Positions 41,357 through 57,774 are shown, counted from the stretch's first letter. The stretch: 64,000 bases of DNA from Ceratotherium simum simum (GCF_000283155.1 NW_004454178.1:23408937-23472936), one strand, 5' to 3'. Notes: generated from the sequence alone by a model not told the origin. Numbers and translations are program-made.

Positions 41357-41890
41357 TTTGGTTTTTTTATTTTGTTTTTTAATTATGGCAAAATACACAT
41401 AATGTAAAATTTACCATCTTAGCCATTTTTAAGTGTACAGTTCAGGAGTGTAAGTATATTCACATTGTTGTGCAACCAATCTCCAGAACTTTCTCATCTT
41501 CCCAAACTGAAACTCTGTCCTTATTAAACACTAACTCCCCATTCTCCCTCCCCCAACCCCTGGTAATACCACTTTTTCTAGCTCTCTGAATTTGACTACT
41601 CTAAGTACCTCATTTGGATGGAATCATATAGTATTTGTCTTTTTGTGACTGGCTTATTTCAGTTACCATAATATATTCAAGATTCCTCCATGTTGTAGCA
41701 TTTCCTTCCTTGTTAGTGCTGAATAATCTTCCGTTGTATACATACAATACCATCATATATCTATGCATACCTCATTTTGTTTATTCATTCATCCGTGGAT
41801 GGACATCTGGACCGCGTCCTCCTCTTGGCGACTGTGAGTGATGCTGCCGTGAGCATCGGTGTACAAATAGCTCTTTGGAGCTTGAGATTT
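41357..41890 (-). repeat. L1 LINE 3' region, antisense (L1M type)
   Basis: Well-preserved antisense L1 text: ATTATGGCAAAATACACATAA, TTTTTAAGTGTACAGTTCAGG, GTGCAACCAATCTCCAGAAC, TTCCCAAACTGAAACTCTGTC, GGAATCATATAGTATTTGTC, ATTCATCCGTGGATGGACATC and GGTGTACAAATAGCTCTTTGG. Non-coding remnant. Confidence 0.9.
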
Positions 41891-41894
41891 TAAT

Positions 41895-42965
41895 GTAAAA
41901 ACTACAACATGGGAGAACTATAGAGGATGGCTGAATTTTAAAGACATGTAGCCTTAACCAGGGCCCTGGTTGAGAGAAACCCCTGAGAAATTTGTTAGCC
42001 CTGGTCATGAACACAGTGGATGATGGAGGTTTAATAACCTGAATGATGATCGAGAACCCATGTGTTATGAAAACACAGCTCTGTCTGTGTTTGCCCAATG
42101 TCTTCCCAGAATGGAGGAGGCTGCCCTCTGTGCATCCGGTGACCTGGGAAATATTTTTGGCATTCATCCAACCACTATCAGATAGTATAATAAATTGTTT
42201 CTCCCATATATCAATGATCTTAAACCCATGGAATGATACTGCCGTGGTTGTATAAATATTTTCAGGGAATATCTACGACTTTTGTTAGAAAAAATGACCA
42301 CTGAAAAACTCATACCTGTGGCACAGACACCAAAAAGTTAAATTCTTCATCAAAGTCTTATTTCTGCCTAAGAAATTCCTTGTTTATTTAATATAGCCCT
42401 CAGGGTTTGGAAAGTGTTTAGATTTAAAATAAAATGGCCAAAATGTGTGCTCACTGTAGTACAAGTTGTCTTGATGTTGACAACACAGAGTGACTGTAAA
42501 TAGGGCGAGACCAGGGAAAATAAATTCTTCATATCTCTATAAAAATTAAACCACCAAATATCCTAGATCTTACCTAACCTATTTTTTTCCACATTGAAAA
42601 ATTCTTCTGTTTTCTTGCTTTTCTAAATTAAAAAAAAAAAAGTCTGTGTGTTTTTGTAAATATACAGATTTCACCGTATAGCTTGTGGATTTGAGTCTTT
42701 GAGCTTCTAGTGGAGTCCATGGGACATTGTCTCATCAGTACGCAGCATGATGTTTCATCCTATGTACCCAATCTGAATTATTTTGTTTTCCATTTTTGGC
42801 CTTTTCAGTATTGCTAATTGTGGCCGGAAATTCTTGCAAAGGGTTAATAAATCAAAACCGTCTGTGTTCCTCACTGACAGCAAGTCGCCACCGAGAACTC
42901 TCTGTGGGAGACGATGGACGTGGGGGGTCATGAGGAAATGTCCTTCCACTTCTACTAAGAAATTG
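41895..42965 (+). other. AGAP1 intron, AT-rich unique sequence
   Basis: No exon or recognised repeat; an A run lies near 42630. Confidence 0.45.
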
Positions 42966-42969
42966 AATT

Positions 42970-43560
42970 TCATTATTACATTTTATAAATATTTTCTTCT
43001 ATGGCTCATAACCCGATTGCCGGCTTGTTGCCACGGTCTTGCAAGGAAGGGAAGGGTGGCGATGGAGAGGCTAGCCTCTTCTCAGGTGTGCCTGTGGCCC
43101 CAAATGGAAACCAATCAAGGTGCGATTTATGTTCATTAAGTGCTTGTCAAAACTGAAAAATTTTCTAATCAACAGCAATCTAGCGGCGGCCCCCTCGATG
43201 GCTGGGAGCGCCGCCTCTGCCGCATCGGCTATTTGCCTGTTACAACTCAAGGCTAAAAATCCGCTGATGATTACATTAGGCTAAGCTGTGAAGTAAATGA
43301 ACCATGTCTTATTTAGGTGCCACTAGCTTCAGTGTAGTCCTGCCCCGCAGGGCACTTGATAGCGTTTTATGGCTTTAAAATTAGTGTAGCTTCCCATTTG
43401 CTGCAGGGCGCTGCATGTTATGCCTTTGAACTCAATAAGCAAAGGGAAGGGGGCCTTTTGTTTTCCCCCCGATTTCTCTCCCTTGCATCTTAGTGATTTT
43501 GTTTTGCATCTTTTCCAGACGGCATTTTGCAATAAAAATGTCTGACTACCATATCCATGC
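42970..43560. promoter_or_regulatory. Repeat-free block with local CpG cluster, candidate enhancer
   Basis: Contains a CpG cluster at 43182-43232 (TAGCGGCGGCC, GAGCGCCGCC, GCCGCATCGGC), HOX/CDX-like cores (GCGTTTTATGGC, GCAATAAAAATG), CTAATCAACAGC, CTGATGATTACATTAGGC, AAAATTAGTGTAGC and AACTCAATAAGC. No transposon recognised. Motif evidence only. Confidence 0.42.
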
Positions 43561-43577
43561 CTCCCCCACCCGCCCCC

Positions 43578-43627
43578 CAAAAAAAAGAAAGAAAAAAGGA
43601 GGAGGGGGAGAAAAAGAAGAAGAAAAT
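43578..43627. repeat. Purine-only tract
   Basis: About 50 bases of A and G only (AAAGAAAGAAAAAAGGAGG and on). It could form triplex-prone DNA. Confidence 0.8.
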
Positions 43628-43819
43628 GTCACACGTTCGCAGAGGACAATTTTTTTTTCCCTCTGTTGCGAAGTGAAAAATAGCTTTGCAGGTCACCTCT
43701 AATGGCTTATCATGTCAGAATTGCTACCTCAAGTGGGAACAACACCTTTAGCTCAGGAAAGACTGACAAAGAATCAGAGGGCAGATATTTCAGTAGTTTG
43801 ATTGGAGAAGAGTAGGAAG

Positions 43820-44030
43820 AGCCACCATTTGTCGAGGGCTGTGGCACTCCTTTAAGCACTTCGTATATTATCTGTTAATAGTGACAACAATCCCAGGAGG
43901 CAAGAAGTGTGATTATCCCTAATTTTAAAGATGTGGAAATGGGGACCCAGAATGAAGCAGCAGCATGCCCCAAGCACCCAACTCCTAAGGAATAGAGGTT
44001 GGATCCCTGGCGCTCTCACCCTGAGGCATC
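43820..44030 (-). repeat. MIR SINE, antisense
   Basis: Reverse MIR order: TTTAAGCACTTCGTATATTA, GTGACAACAATCCCAGGAGG, AGTGTGATTATCCCTAATTTT, AAAGATGTGGAAATGGGGAC and GAGGTTGGATCCCTGGC. Confidence 0.78.
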
Positions 44031-44034
44031 CTCT

Positions 44035-45294
44035 GGCCAGGAGGAAGCTGACTCTGTCTTCTGCAGACTTCCTTAGTTTAGGAAACCAGAAAATTATGGT
44101 AATTGGTGAACTGACTGCTATTCGTGTGAAATGAATCTGACTATATTACCGTAAACCACCTTGGCGGGCAGGAGTGTTAAGAAAACAGAATAACTCCTGT
44201 AAAAGCAACGCATCAGGAAAAAATAAAGAGGCCTAGTGAAAGTTTAAAATTGGAAGAAGTGCTTAAATTTTGTGATGGGCAGAAACCGAAGTGGGAGTTT
44301 TTCTGTCCTACGTTGGGTCAAATGACAGAAGAAAAGGCGTAGAATCATTAGTGCCCTCAGAAGACAGATGTGTATGCTCTTCTGTCTTAAAAAATCTTTC
44401 TCTTTAAGTGCTGCATATTCTGGCACATTCATCCCAAGGCATTGGAAGCTTTAAAGAGCTTCCCGTAGATCTAATATCATTATGGTGAACATTCCTATAT
44501 AACTCAAAATTTCCCAGTTCTACTACTGGTCCAGTTGTTTCAAGCCATATTTAATTATTAAAATACCCGTACAGCCGAGGAATGGTGCTGGCTCCTTGAA
44601 GTTCATTGTCATAAAATTTCACTCATGCTTGCCTTTGGAAGAGGCCTACAGTGACTGAGAAGACAGTAAGCCGTTTTCAGGCCCGACACATTCATTTTGT
44701 ACGGGCTAGGTTGGAGCACACATGGGTTACAACTGGGTAATATTCAATTTAACCTAAAATGAGAAAAATCTTTCTTGCAGTGTAAGGCTCAATCTACTAG
44801 GTCAATCAAGACAGATACAATCGAGAAGCAAAAGGTATATTCATAATTCAATTTGGAATTTTCTGCTATTTTGATTTATATTAGAATAACCTGGCCCCCT
44901 GGGCTAATGTTGGACTTTTGCCCACACATGTTGGATGCTAGGCCCTGCGGCACGTGGACTGGAGAGATTGGCCCTGGCTGGGATGTTGGAGCTCTCCGTT
45001 GTCTGTGAAGCATGCCACCTCTGACCCCTCATGATGCTTCACCAACTCTCCCTTTTACCATGTCTTATGTAATTACCCAGGCCCAATAAAGCATTTATTA
45101 AGTAATCAGCTCATAACCATAGCCTTTGCCTCAGTCACCATTTGACATCCAATTTGCCAGGTACCGTCTTCCTGTGGTGGGCACACGTCACACTGACGTA
45201 CCCATACAAACATTAGTCAGGTGGTCTTTGAACACTTTGGCAGCTCTGAAAATGAAACACTGGCTGTCCTGGGAAACAAAATTATTTCTCATAG
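44035..45294 (+). other. AGAP1 intron, unique sequence
   Basis: No exon or recognised repeat. 45060-45125 (TAATTACCCAGG, AAGTAATCAGCTC) is AT-rich and motif-like. Confidence 0.45.
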
Positions 45295-45311
45295 GGTTTT
45301 TCACTTTAAAG

Positions 45312-45511
45312 ATTTTATTTATTTTATTTTTTCCCCCCAAAGCCCCAGTGGATAGTTGTATGTCGTAGCTGCACATCCTTCTAGTTGCTGTATGCGGGAC
45401 TCGGCCTCAGGATGAACGGAGAAGTGGTGCCTCGATGCGCACCCGGGATCCGAACCCGGGCCACCAGCATCGCAGCGCGCGCACTCAACCACCAAGCCAC
45501 AGGGCCGGCCC
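45312..45511 (-). mobile_element. ERE SINE with perfect 17-base target duplication
   Basis: On the minus strand: CGGGCCGGCCCTGTGGCTTG, a B-box region GGGTTCGGATCCCGGG, then ATACAGCAACTAGAAGGATG and an A/T-rich tail. GGTTTTTCACTTTAAAG occurs identically at 45295-45311 and 45512-45528, a perfect 17-base target duplication, so the insertion is recent on a mammalian scale. Confidence 0.96.
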
Positions 45512-46118
45512 GGTTTTTCACTTTAAAGTTGCCTCCTACCCTGCTATTGTGACTACGATCCTTTGGAGAGAAGGAGAAATTGTCTTCTTTGAGTGATATG
45601 ATCTGAAAGAACATGGCTAGAAGATTTTTTCATAGTTTTATGATACTTTCATAGTCTTTTTAGGGTGTCGCTTTCCTCTGTGCCTGTGACTATGATTGAG
45701 ACTATTGTTTATGATTCATAAATGTTGGACTTGAGCATTTGCTTCATCTCTTTGAATGGGTGATATGATGTATGTCTTTATAGACTTGTTTCCTTTGAAA
45801 ACAGTATTAAATGGAGTTTGGGAAAAGCAGTACATCTAACAATGGCTTCTCTTACATACTTTTTTTTGAGCCTAGAAGTAATGGTTTTTAAAAATAGAGC
45901 TTCTACAAACTACTGCTTCCTCTTTGAACCCAGACCTTCATGAAGTGTTCCGAAAACAGGGAATAATGAGTCATTCCCTTCCTCCTGGAGAAGACAGACA
46001 AATCTGAAGAGCATTTCTCATGTCTTTGCATCAGTCCAGCTCTTGTCTTCTTCCTCCAGGTGTCTGCATAAGTCAGCCTCACAGAGCCCGGGGCTGTTTT
46101 GTGAACGTTCACCTAGAC

Positions 46119-47750
46119 TAGTGCTTCTCAAACCTTTTGGCCTCAGGACCCCTTAACCTTCTTAAAAATTACTGAGGAACCCAAAAGAGTTTTTGTTTCT
46201 GTGGATTCTGTCTATTGATATTTATCATGGTAGAAATGAAAACTGAGAAAATCTTGAAATACTCATATAATTCATTTAAAATAATAATAAACCACCCATT
46301 ATGTAATATTATTACATGAATAACATTTTTATGAAAAATACATTTTCCAAAAGAAAATCATGGGAAGAGAAAAAAATGTAAAATAATGCATTTTTTCAAA
46401 GCTCTTTGACAGCTGGCTTAATAAAGAAAACTAGATTGTCATATGTGCTTCTGCCTTCCATCTGTTGCGATATGTTGTTCTGTTAAAGTATGTGAAGAAA
46501 CTCTCACCCTGTAGAGATAGAGGATTAGAAGAGGGAGCAGTATTTCAGTAGCCATTTCAGATCGTTGTGGCTGTTCTTCTTAGATACTACACCAAAACTC
46601 GACATGTGACAGTTTCTTAAAGCTGAGGAATGCCGTGTGTAATCGGAAGTGACGTCACTAAATTTTCCCTCCTCTGCTGCGTTACAGTCCAGTGAATTGT
46701 CCTGCATTTTGAGTAGCCTTTTATCCACGCATGTGACACCATGCGTCGGTCATTTCAAAAATGCTGTTGAACTGAGGTATGCAGATTTCCAAATGCTAAC
46801 ACTTTGCTTCATGTAATATCCAAAATCACATTGATTTATATCACTACCAATCTTGCCAGAAAAGTCTTTTAAGTATTTGGAAGATGTCAAGCTCATGGTG
46901 AGAGATACAAGTTTTCAAAATTCACATAGTCGCTGGGAAGCTCAGATTTTATCACTGGCCACAAATACTGTCAGCTGTTTTCCTGGCATTGTTCATTTGT
47001 TCATTTTCAAGGAAATATCTGCCCAGTACCCAAGACTGAATAACCATAGTTAATGTCTGACATAGGCATTCTTTCAGGTAAAAATGTTGTCCCAGCAAAA
47101 GACTGGCTAGTTCAGCCTGCAACTTAAACAATTGCAGAAGTGCTTTTTGCAAGATAAGCATCAGCCTTCAGGATGCAGCAGAAATGTTTTATGTATACTT
47201 TCCATGTCATCATCCAGAAAATTAAAAGACCACATACTCAAGGGTTGAAATTTTTAAAAATCAGTAGCTTTTTTCTGGTTTATTAAGAACATTCTTAAGT
47301 GAAACTGTTTTTGTTTGTTTTTATTTAGAGAGCATGGCAATGAGTAATACAGTGACTACAGTCATGTGCCATATAACAATGTTTCTGTCAACCATGGACC
47401 ACATTTACGACTGAGGTCCCATAAGATTACTACCATGTAGCCTAGGTGTGTAGTAGGCTATACCACCTAGGTGTGTGTAAGTACACTCTATGATGTTCGC
47501 AGAATGACGAAATTGCCTAATGACACATTTCTCAGAATGTATCCCTGTTGTTAAACAACGCATGACTGTACTGGCATTGCCTTGAGTCATGCCGTGGAGC
47601 CACCAGTTTTACCCACTATCACCTTTATACCATCAAAGCAAATTTCAACACAGTGAAAAAGGCAAATGGTGCCTTGGAATTGTTTTGCAAATGGTATTGA
47701 ACCTGTGAACTCCCCGATAGGGTGTTAAGGCCACACTTTGAGTACTGCTA
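46119..47750 (+). mobile_element. Zaphod-like hAT (Tip100 group) DNA transposon, decayed
   Basis: Starts TAGTGCTTCTCAAACCTTTT, then GGCCTCAGGACCCCTTAACC, ACCCAAAAGAGTTTTTGTTTC, TCTATTGATATTTATCATGG, GTTGCGATATGTTGTTCTG and CTACACCAAAACTCGACATG; ends GGCCACACTTTGAGTACTGCT. The inverted ends and 8-base flanks ACCTAGAC/AACTAGAT (6 of 8) fit hAT. About 1.6 kb remains, including a 210-base insertion, so internal sequence is lost. No transposase frame survives. The family name is from memory of the consensus. Confidence 0.78.
47359..47568 (+). mobile_element. Short TA-flanked DNA transposon, copy B, nested in the hAT element
   Basis: 210 bases, ends CAGTCATG...CATGACTG with TA on both sides (47357-47358 and 47569-47570), an intact TA target duplication. 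The inverted repeats extend imperfectly to about 21 bases. Shares body text and orientation with 15409-15616. Confidence 0.88.
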
Positions 47751-47759
47751 AACTAGATT

Positions 47760-48555
47760 ATGCAAAGAGGAAAAACCCAATTAGATTGCCCATGGCAGAA
47801 AGGCCAGAGCAGATATCAGTATGTCCTAACAGTTGTCTGACTTAGAATATTACATATTAATATAAAATGTTAAATTTCTCAACATTTATATACAGTTAGA
47901 AACTAGAACTTATTGGGAAAACCTAATTGGAACAAAGGTTTCTGTTATTTTTTCCGTCGCTGAATTATGGAAATGAGGAGTCTTAGTACTTTTTTAAAAT
48001 ATGTGTAAAATAGGAGTGGTGTTGGGTGCATTGTCTACACAGGAAGAGATTTGAGTTTCGAAGTGTGTGTTTTATTCTGTTGATCTAATTTTGAGATTCC
48101 AGTCATATCATTTATGCATTTCAGTTTAGCCTTAAGATCTTGTTAACTACTTTTGGTGCCCCTACGAACACATCAAGCAAACCATCTCTCACCAGACAGC
48201 CAAAGGTAACAGCCAGATGGGAGGCAGTGAGAATCAATATACTAAGAGTATTTTTAGGGACTATTGATGGATTGCTGTATTTTGAGCTTAACTTGAAGTG
48301 CCAAATGCCCCAGAGCTGACTAAGATGAACTCACCATTTACTAAGAACTGTACAGGCCATCACGCACGTCGAGGGCTCGAGGATCGCCAGGACAAGACAG
48401 ACACTCCTTTCCCTTTGCAATTTTGGGGAGAACTCCTGTGAGTTTTTTAGTAGCCTCATGCAATATTTTGAGGAGGATCTTATACCCCTCTCCTTGCCAG
48501 AGCACAGGGTTACCCGGTTGCTGACCTCCCAGTCCTGGTGATGCGTAACTGGCAT
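47760..48555 (+). other. AGAP1 intron, unique sequence
   Basis: No exon or repeat recognised. Confidence 0.45.
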
Positions 48556-48559
48556 TTTA

Positions 48560-48930
48560 GGACAACGTTGTGCAGCAGCGAATCAGTTAATTCTCCGAAT
48601 CAGGAGGGATCTGGTACACAGAGGCGCTAAGGACTCGGCGGCCCTCTCCGAAGGCAGCCCCACAGAAGGTGGGATCCACGTTAAGCTGTGCTGCTTCAGC
48701 AAGCTTGAAAGCTGTGGGTCTCTGACGTGGCTCTCAATTGCTAGCAGGTTTCTCTCATTGCACCTCATTTGCATCTGGGACATCAATTAGCATGTTTGTT
48801 GAGGCTAATTGAATGAAACTCAATCATAGCTCTTAATTGCTTGACTATGTGAAAAGAAATCACATTAATGCAGCTAATTAAGTGTACAGCAATAGATGCA
48901 ACATAATTAGGAGCGAAATGTAAAAAACAA
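48560..48930. promoter_or_regulatory. Homeodomain-core cluster, candidate enhancer
   Basis: Repeat-free. From 48733 to 48911 it has TCAATTGC (48733), octamer ATTTGCAT (48767), TCAATTAG (48783), CTAATTGA (48805), TTAATTGC (48833), ATTAATGC (48864), CTAATTAAG (48874) and ATAATTAGG (48903). That is seven homeodomain-like cores plus a POU octamer in about 180 bases, with TCAGTTAATTC at 48584 and a CpG-bearing stretch between. This fits a developmental enhancer; function and conservation are inference. Confidence 0.5.
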
Positions 48931-48934
48931 GGGA

Positions 48935-53810
<4,876 letters not shown>

Positions 53811-53814
53811 GGAA

Positions 53815-54015
53815 ACAGAATTTGGGGTCCACCAGCCTGGGTTCTGCTATTGTTGTTGCATGGCATTGGGCAGGTAATTTAATGGTGCTTTGCCACCACA
53901 TTAGGCTGATCTTGCCTGGACTACGTATGTCACAGAGATGTGATGGCAGGTGACATAACACGTATGAAAGTGCTGGGAAACTCATAAAGTACAATACAAA
54001 CGTCAGCTGTTGTTA
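53815..54015 (+). repeat. MIR SINE
   Basis: CAGCCTGGGTTCTGCTATTG, GCATTGGGCAGGTAATTTAA, AGAGATGTGATGGCAGG, and GTATGAAAGTGCTGGGAAAC follow the MIR order from box to 3' part. Confidence 0.75.
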
Positions 54016-54237
54016 CTAATCAAAATAAAACTGGGCTTTCTGCTAACAGACATCAGTTCATTCCAGAAAGGTGATAAGTTCATGTTGTGTGGCCTCTTAC
54101 GACCTGCTGGCCTTCCTTCCAAGGCATACATGGTATTTTCCTTTTCAGGATGGTGTGCTAATGCTATGGGATGGGAAGAGAGAGAAGTGCCCAAGAAAAA
54201 AAAATTTCTATAGTAAATAAAAAGCTAATGTCTTCAA

Positions 54238-54345
54238 TACTTTATTTACTCAAAGAATATTTATTGAGTACCTGTTCTTTGCCAGGAATCGTGCGTGCAT
54301 GAATACAGAGTCTCTGACCTTCAGAACATAAGGCGGTCGCCTAAT
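54238..54345 (-). repeat. L2 LINE 3' end, antisense
   Basis: TATTTACTCAAAGAATATTT, ATTGAGTACCTGTTCTTTGC and CAGGAATCGTGCGTGCATG follow the reverse of the L2 terminus. Confidence 0.72.
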
Positions 54346-54393
54346 AACTGGCTAATTTTCCACTTTCCCGTCTAACCTGTCGTGTCACATCTA

Positions 54394-54735
54394 TCCATTT
54401 ATTTATTCAAGTCAGCACACACTTATGGAGTTTCTAATGTGTGCCAAACACAGTCCTGAGCTTTGGGGACACTGAAGAATAAGACATAATCCCCATCCTC
54501 AAGGATCTCACCCTTTGGGAGGTGGGAAGGACACAAGTAGACAAGTAAATGCAGTGCTGTGTGGCAGGCCATAGTGGGGGTACGTAAGAGGGCGTGAAGG
54601 CCTGGTGGTGATGTGGTCGGCTCTACCCCAGGAGGTGGGGCAAGGCTTCAGGACTTGGGGGTTGCCTGTGCCGGGCGTGAGGAAAGGATGGGAACTCACC
54701 AAGCACATAGGGTGAGGGAAGAGCCTGATGATTTG
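54394..54735 (-). repeat. L2 LINE 3' region, antisense, second copy
   Basis: CATTTATTTATTCAAGTCAGC, AATGTGTGCCAAACACAGTCC, TAATCCCCATCCTCAAGGATC, AGTAGACAAGTAAATGCAGTG and GTGGGGCAAGGCTTCAGG follow the reverse L2 3' region in order. It lies 50 bases from another L2 end in the same orientation. Confidence 0.78.
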
Positions 54736-54739
54736 ATGA

Positions 54740-55540
54740 AGTGCTGGATATGCAAGATTTGGAGTTTGAACTTCTTAACCTTAAGACTTGTGTTCTTTGG
54801 TGCTCAACTGCCACTTGTTGTCCTAAGGAAAATGTGATGTTTGATAACAGAACAGACAAAATGCCGTATAAACATTATCACATCCCATGGAGTGGGTTAT
54901 GTCATGGTCCTCTGCTAAGGGAGTGAGTTTTCAGTGCTCAGCCTCGTTCTCCTTAAGACTCTTGCTATTGGGTGAAGGGGAGGGTTGTGGGCATGATTGA
55001 AATCTGTTTTCTGTAGTCACACCCTGAGTTTATTACAGCACATCCTTTCAACCCTAGACCAGGTTAATCCCCATCCAGGGAGCCTGGCCAATTTTCCCTC
55101 TTCTTTGGATTGCAAGTGGGGACATGGAAGTGGGGATATGACATCCTTGGGAGCACAGTACCAATTGAGGGGAAGAAAGTGCTTCCTGGTCACGGCAGTG
55201 CTCAGGGATGTGATACCCTCATCTCAGCAGGCAAGTGACATCATCGGCCAGTATCCAGGAAGAGTGACCCTCCATTCGGTCATTCATAGAGTGCGCACGT
55301 GAAGAATTCCAACACAGCAAATTTAATTTGAAGCAAATTGATGCTACTTTTAATTGATGGGCTTTTAGCTAAAAATAGGTATTAGTTATTTTAGAGCTTT
55401 TTGCCAAAGAACTTAACATGCTAGTTAACCTTATCCTTCATTCTCGACACGTTTGAATTCTGCTGTTTTGTTTTAGAGCTCTGGATTAACTGAAGATGTT
55501 TTTATGCTTCCTTTTCTTTTTGATTTTTCTTCTTATCTCA
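54740..55540 (+). other. AGAP1 downstream intron, unique sequence
   Basis: 55315-55500 is AT-rich with several TTAAT/ATTAA cores and no recognised repeat; otherwise nothing identified. Confidence 0.45.
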
Positions 55541-55544
55541 ATGT

Positions 55545-57440
55545 TATTGGATTAGATCAATGTTTTGTGCCTTCCCTTCTAGTAACTTTTCCATTCACAT
55601 AGACCCGATACATGCATATACCGAAATCTTTGTGCATGACACATATTATTGTCTTAAAATAAATGTCCGTAAGTGAAGTGGCTCAGTCAGTGGGTATAAG
55701 TGTTTATAAGATTCTTGATACAAATTTCCAGGTTAATTTCTAGAAAAGTTTTGTATAAAATACCCATCCATTCATAAAGTGAGTGCCCATTTCACCCTCT
55801 CACACTTGCTAGCATTGCTATTAATTATCATTTTTAGAATCTAGGCTAATCTGATCAGCAATAAAAATATCTCGTGCTTTATTAGGATTTCTTCAATTAA
55901 TAGTGAGGTTGAACATCTCATGTTTACTGATCATACATATTTCTTATGTTGTAATTGTTTAGATGTATCCTTTCCCATTTTTTGCACTAGATGCTTGTCT
56001 TTTTCTTATTGGTATGTAAGAACTCTTTATATATTAAGGATATTAAGACTTTATGATATATTTTGCAGATATCTCCCCAGTTTATTATTTGCTTTTTAAA
56101 TTCTATGGTCTTATTTACATATAGAGGTTTCCCCTCTTTTATATAGTCAAATCATAAGTATTATACTTTTGTGGTTTCTACTTTAGATATTTAGAAAGCG
56201 TTTAATAATCCTGAAATCAGATCCCAATTCATGTATATGTATTTCTGAGTTTTACAGTTTTATTATTGTTTCTTTTTTTAATATATAATGCCTAATCCAC
56301 TTTTAATTTGTTTGGGTTTATTATATGCAATAGGAAATCTAATTAAACTTTTTATTCAAATAGATAACTAATTGTTCTTTCTCTCTTTGTTGAATTGTTT
56401 CCTTTCCCTATTGATTCTGTTTGTCACCTTTATTGTACAACTAACTCATTTAATCAAATAAGCTTTGTTTCTGGGCCCGAGAATCTATTCCATTGACCTA
56501 TCTTCACTTTTGTCTTGTTGTATGTGGATTTACTACATTGTCTTAGATTTGTGACTCAATTTATATTTGGGGGCCGGCCCCGTGGCTTAGCGGTTAAGTG
56601 CGCGTGCTCCACTACTGGCGGCCCAGGTTCGGATCCGGGCGCGCACCGATGCACCGCTTCTCCGGCCATGCTGAGGCCGCGTCCCACGTACAGCAACTAG
56701 AAGGATGTGCAACTATGACATACAACTATCTACTGGGGCTTTGGGGGAAAAAAAGGAGGAGGATTGGCAATAGATGTTAGCTCAGAGCCGGTCTTCCTCA
56801 GCAAAAAGAGGAGGATTGGCATGGATGTTAGCTCAGGGCTGATCTTCCTCACAAAAAAAAAAAAAACAGAAAAGAAAAAAATGATTAAAAAAAATTTATG
56901 TTTGGTAGTATAACACAGTTTAATACTCTTTTATTTTATAGTTTTTTTTTGGCTATTGCCACCCATTTATTTTTTTCCAATAAACTTCAAAGTAACTTGA
57001 AACCTTCTCTTTTCCCCTAAAAGTAATCCCATTGTGACTCTAATTGGCATTGCTTTTATCCTATCAATTAATTGTGGAGGAACTGACATCTTTACTATAT
57101 TGAGTTTCTTATCACAGAACACAATTCTTTCCCAATTTATTCAAACTTATTATATATCCCTCAGTAAAGTTTAACACTTTTCTTCATTTAGATCCTGTAT
57201 GTGTCTTCTTAATCCATTCTGTTAGTTTATATTTTTTGGTGAAATGTGAGGCTAATCTTTTCTTTTTGTTTGTTTTTGTTTTTGTGGGGGGAGTGTTGTC
57301 TACTACGTCATCTATTGGTAAGAAATAACACAGCTCCTAATTTTTGCTTTTTTTATATCTAGCCATCTTACTGAATTCTTATTAGTTGGAATACCTATAT
57401 GGATGTTTCTCTTGATTTTCTAATACGGTCATAAGGCATT
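55545..57440 (-). repeat. L1 LINE ORF2/3' region, antisense, about 1.6 kb, interrupted by an ERE
   Basis: Long stretch of antisense L1 text: CTTCAATTAATAGTGAGGTT, GTAAGAACTCTTTATATATT, AGATATCTCCCCAGTTTATT, GAGAATCTATTCCATTGACC, then after the ERE AATTGTGGAGGAACTGACATC, TTTAGATCCTGTATGTGTC and CATCTTACTGAATTCTTATT. T-rich on the + strand. Heavily decayed with no usable reverse-transcriptase frame. Confidence 0.88.
56571..56892 (+). mobile_element. Full-length ERE SINE with duplicated tail block, inside L1
   Basis: Starts GGGCCGGCCCCGTGGCTTAG, B-box region CCAGGTTCGGATCCGGGC, body ATACAGCAACTAG-type (ACAGCAACTAGAAGGATGTG), then two tandem tail blocks each holding GGAGGATTGGCA and ATGTTAGCTCAG, then an A-rich tail. 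Flanks AATTTATATTTGG (56558-56570) and AATTTATGTTTGG (56893-56905) are a 13-base duplication with one mismatch. Confidence 0.96.
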
Positions 57441-57559
57441 CCATATTTCAAATATTTTAATGCCTAACTGTATGTCAATGTTGACTTTTAGTTTTTACCA
57501 ACCAATGTAATGATTCGGATACCTCATTGCTTTGCCTCCTGTACCATTCACTTACTGTC

Positions 57560-57770
57560 ATTATTGAGTCTGCTGTATGCCCAGTCCTGATGAGCGCTCT
57601 GGAGCTTTGGGGGCCGTACAAGACTCTCCTTCCAGGAGCCTTATGCTCCAGTGGGGGTGGAGGAGTCAGAAGAAAAACAAACACAAATAAGACCATTGAA
57701 GCTGGTGATCAATACGAAAAAGACAAAGGGGGCAAGTGGATAGAAAATTACTGGTGGGAGGGGGGCTTAT
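57560..57770 (-). repeat. L2 LINE 3' end, antisense
   Basis: ATTATTGAGTCTGCTGTATGC, GGAGCTTTGGGGGCCGTAC, TCCAGGAGCCTTATGCTCC, AGTGGGGGTGGAGGAGTC and AAACACAAATAAGACC follow the reverse L2 order. Confidence 0.7.
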
Positions 57771-57774
57771 GTTA

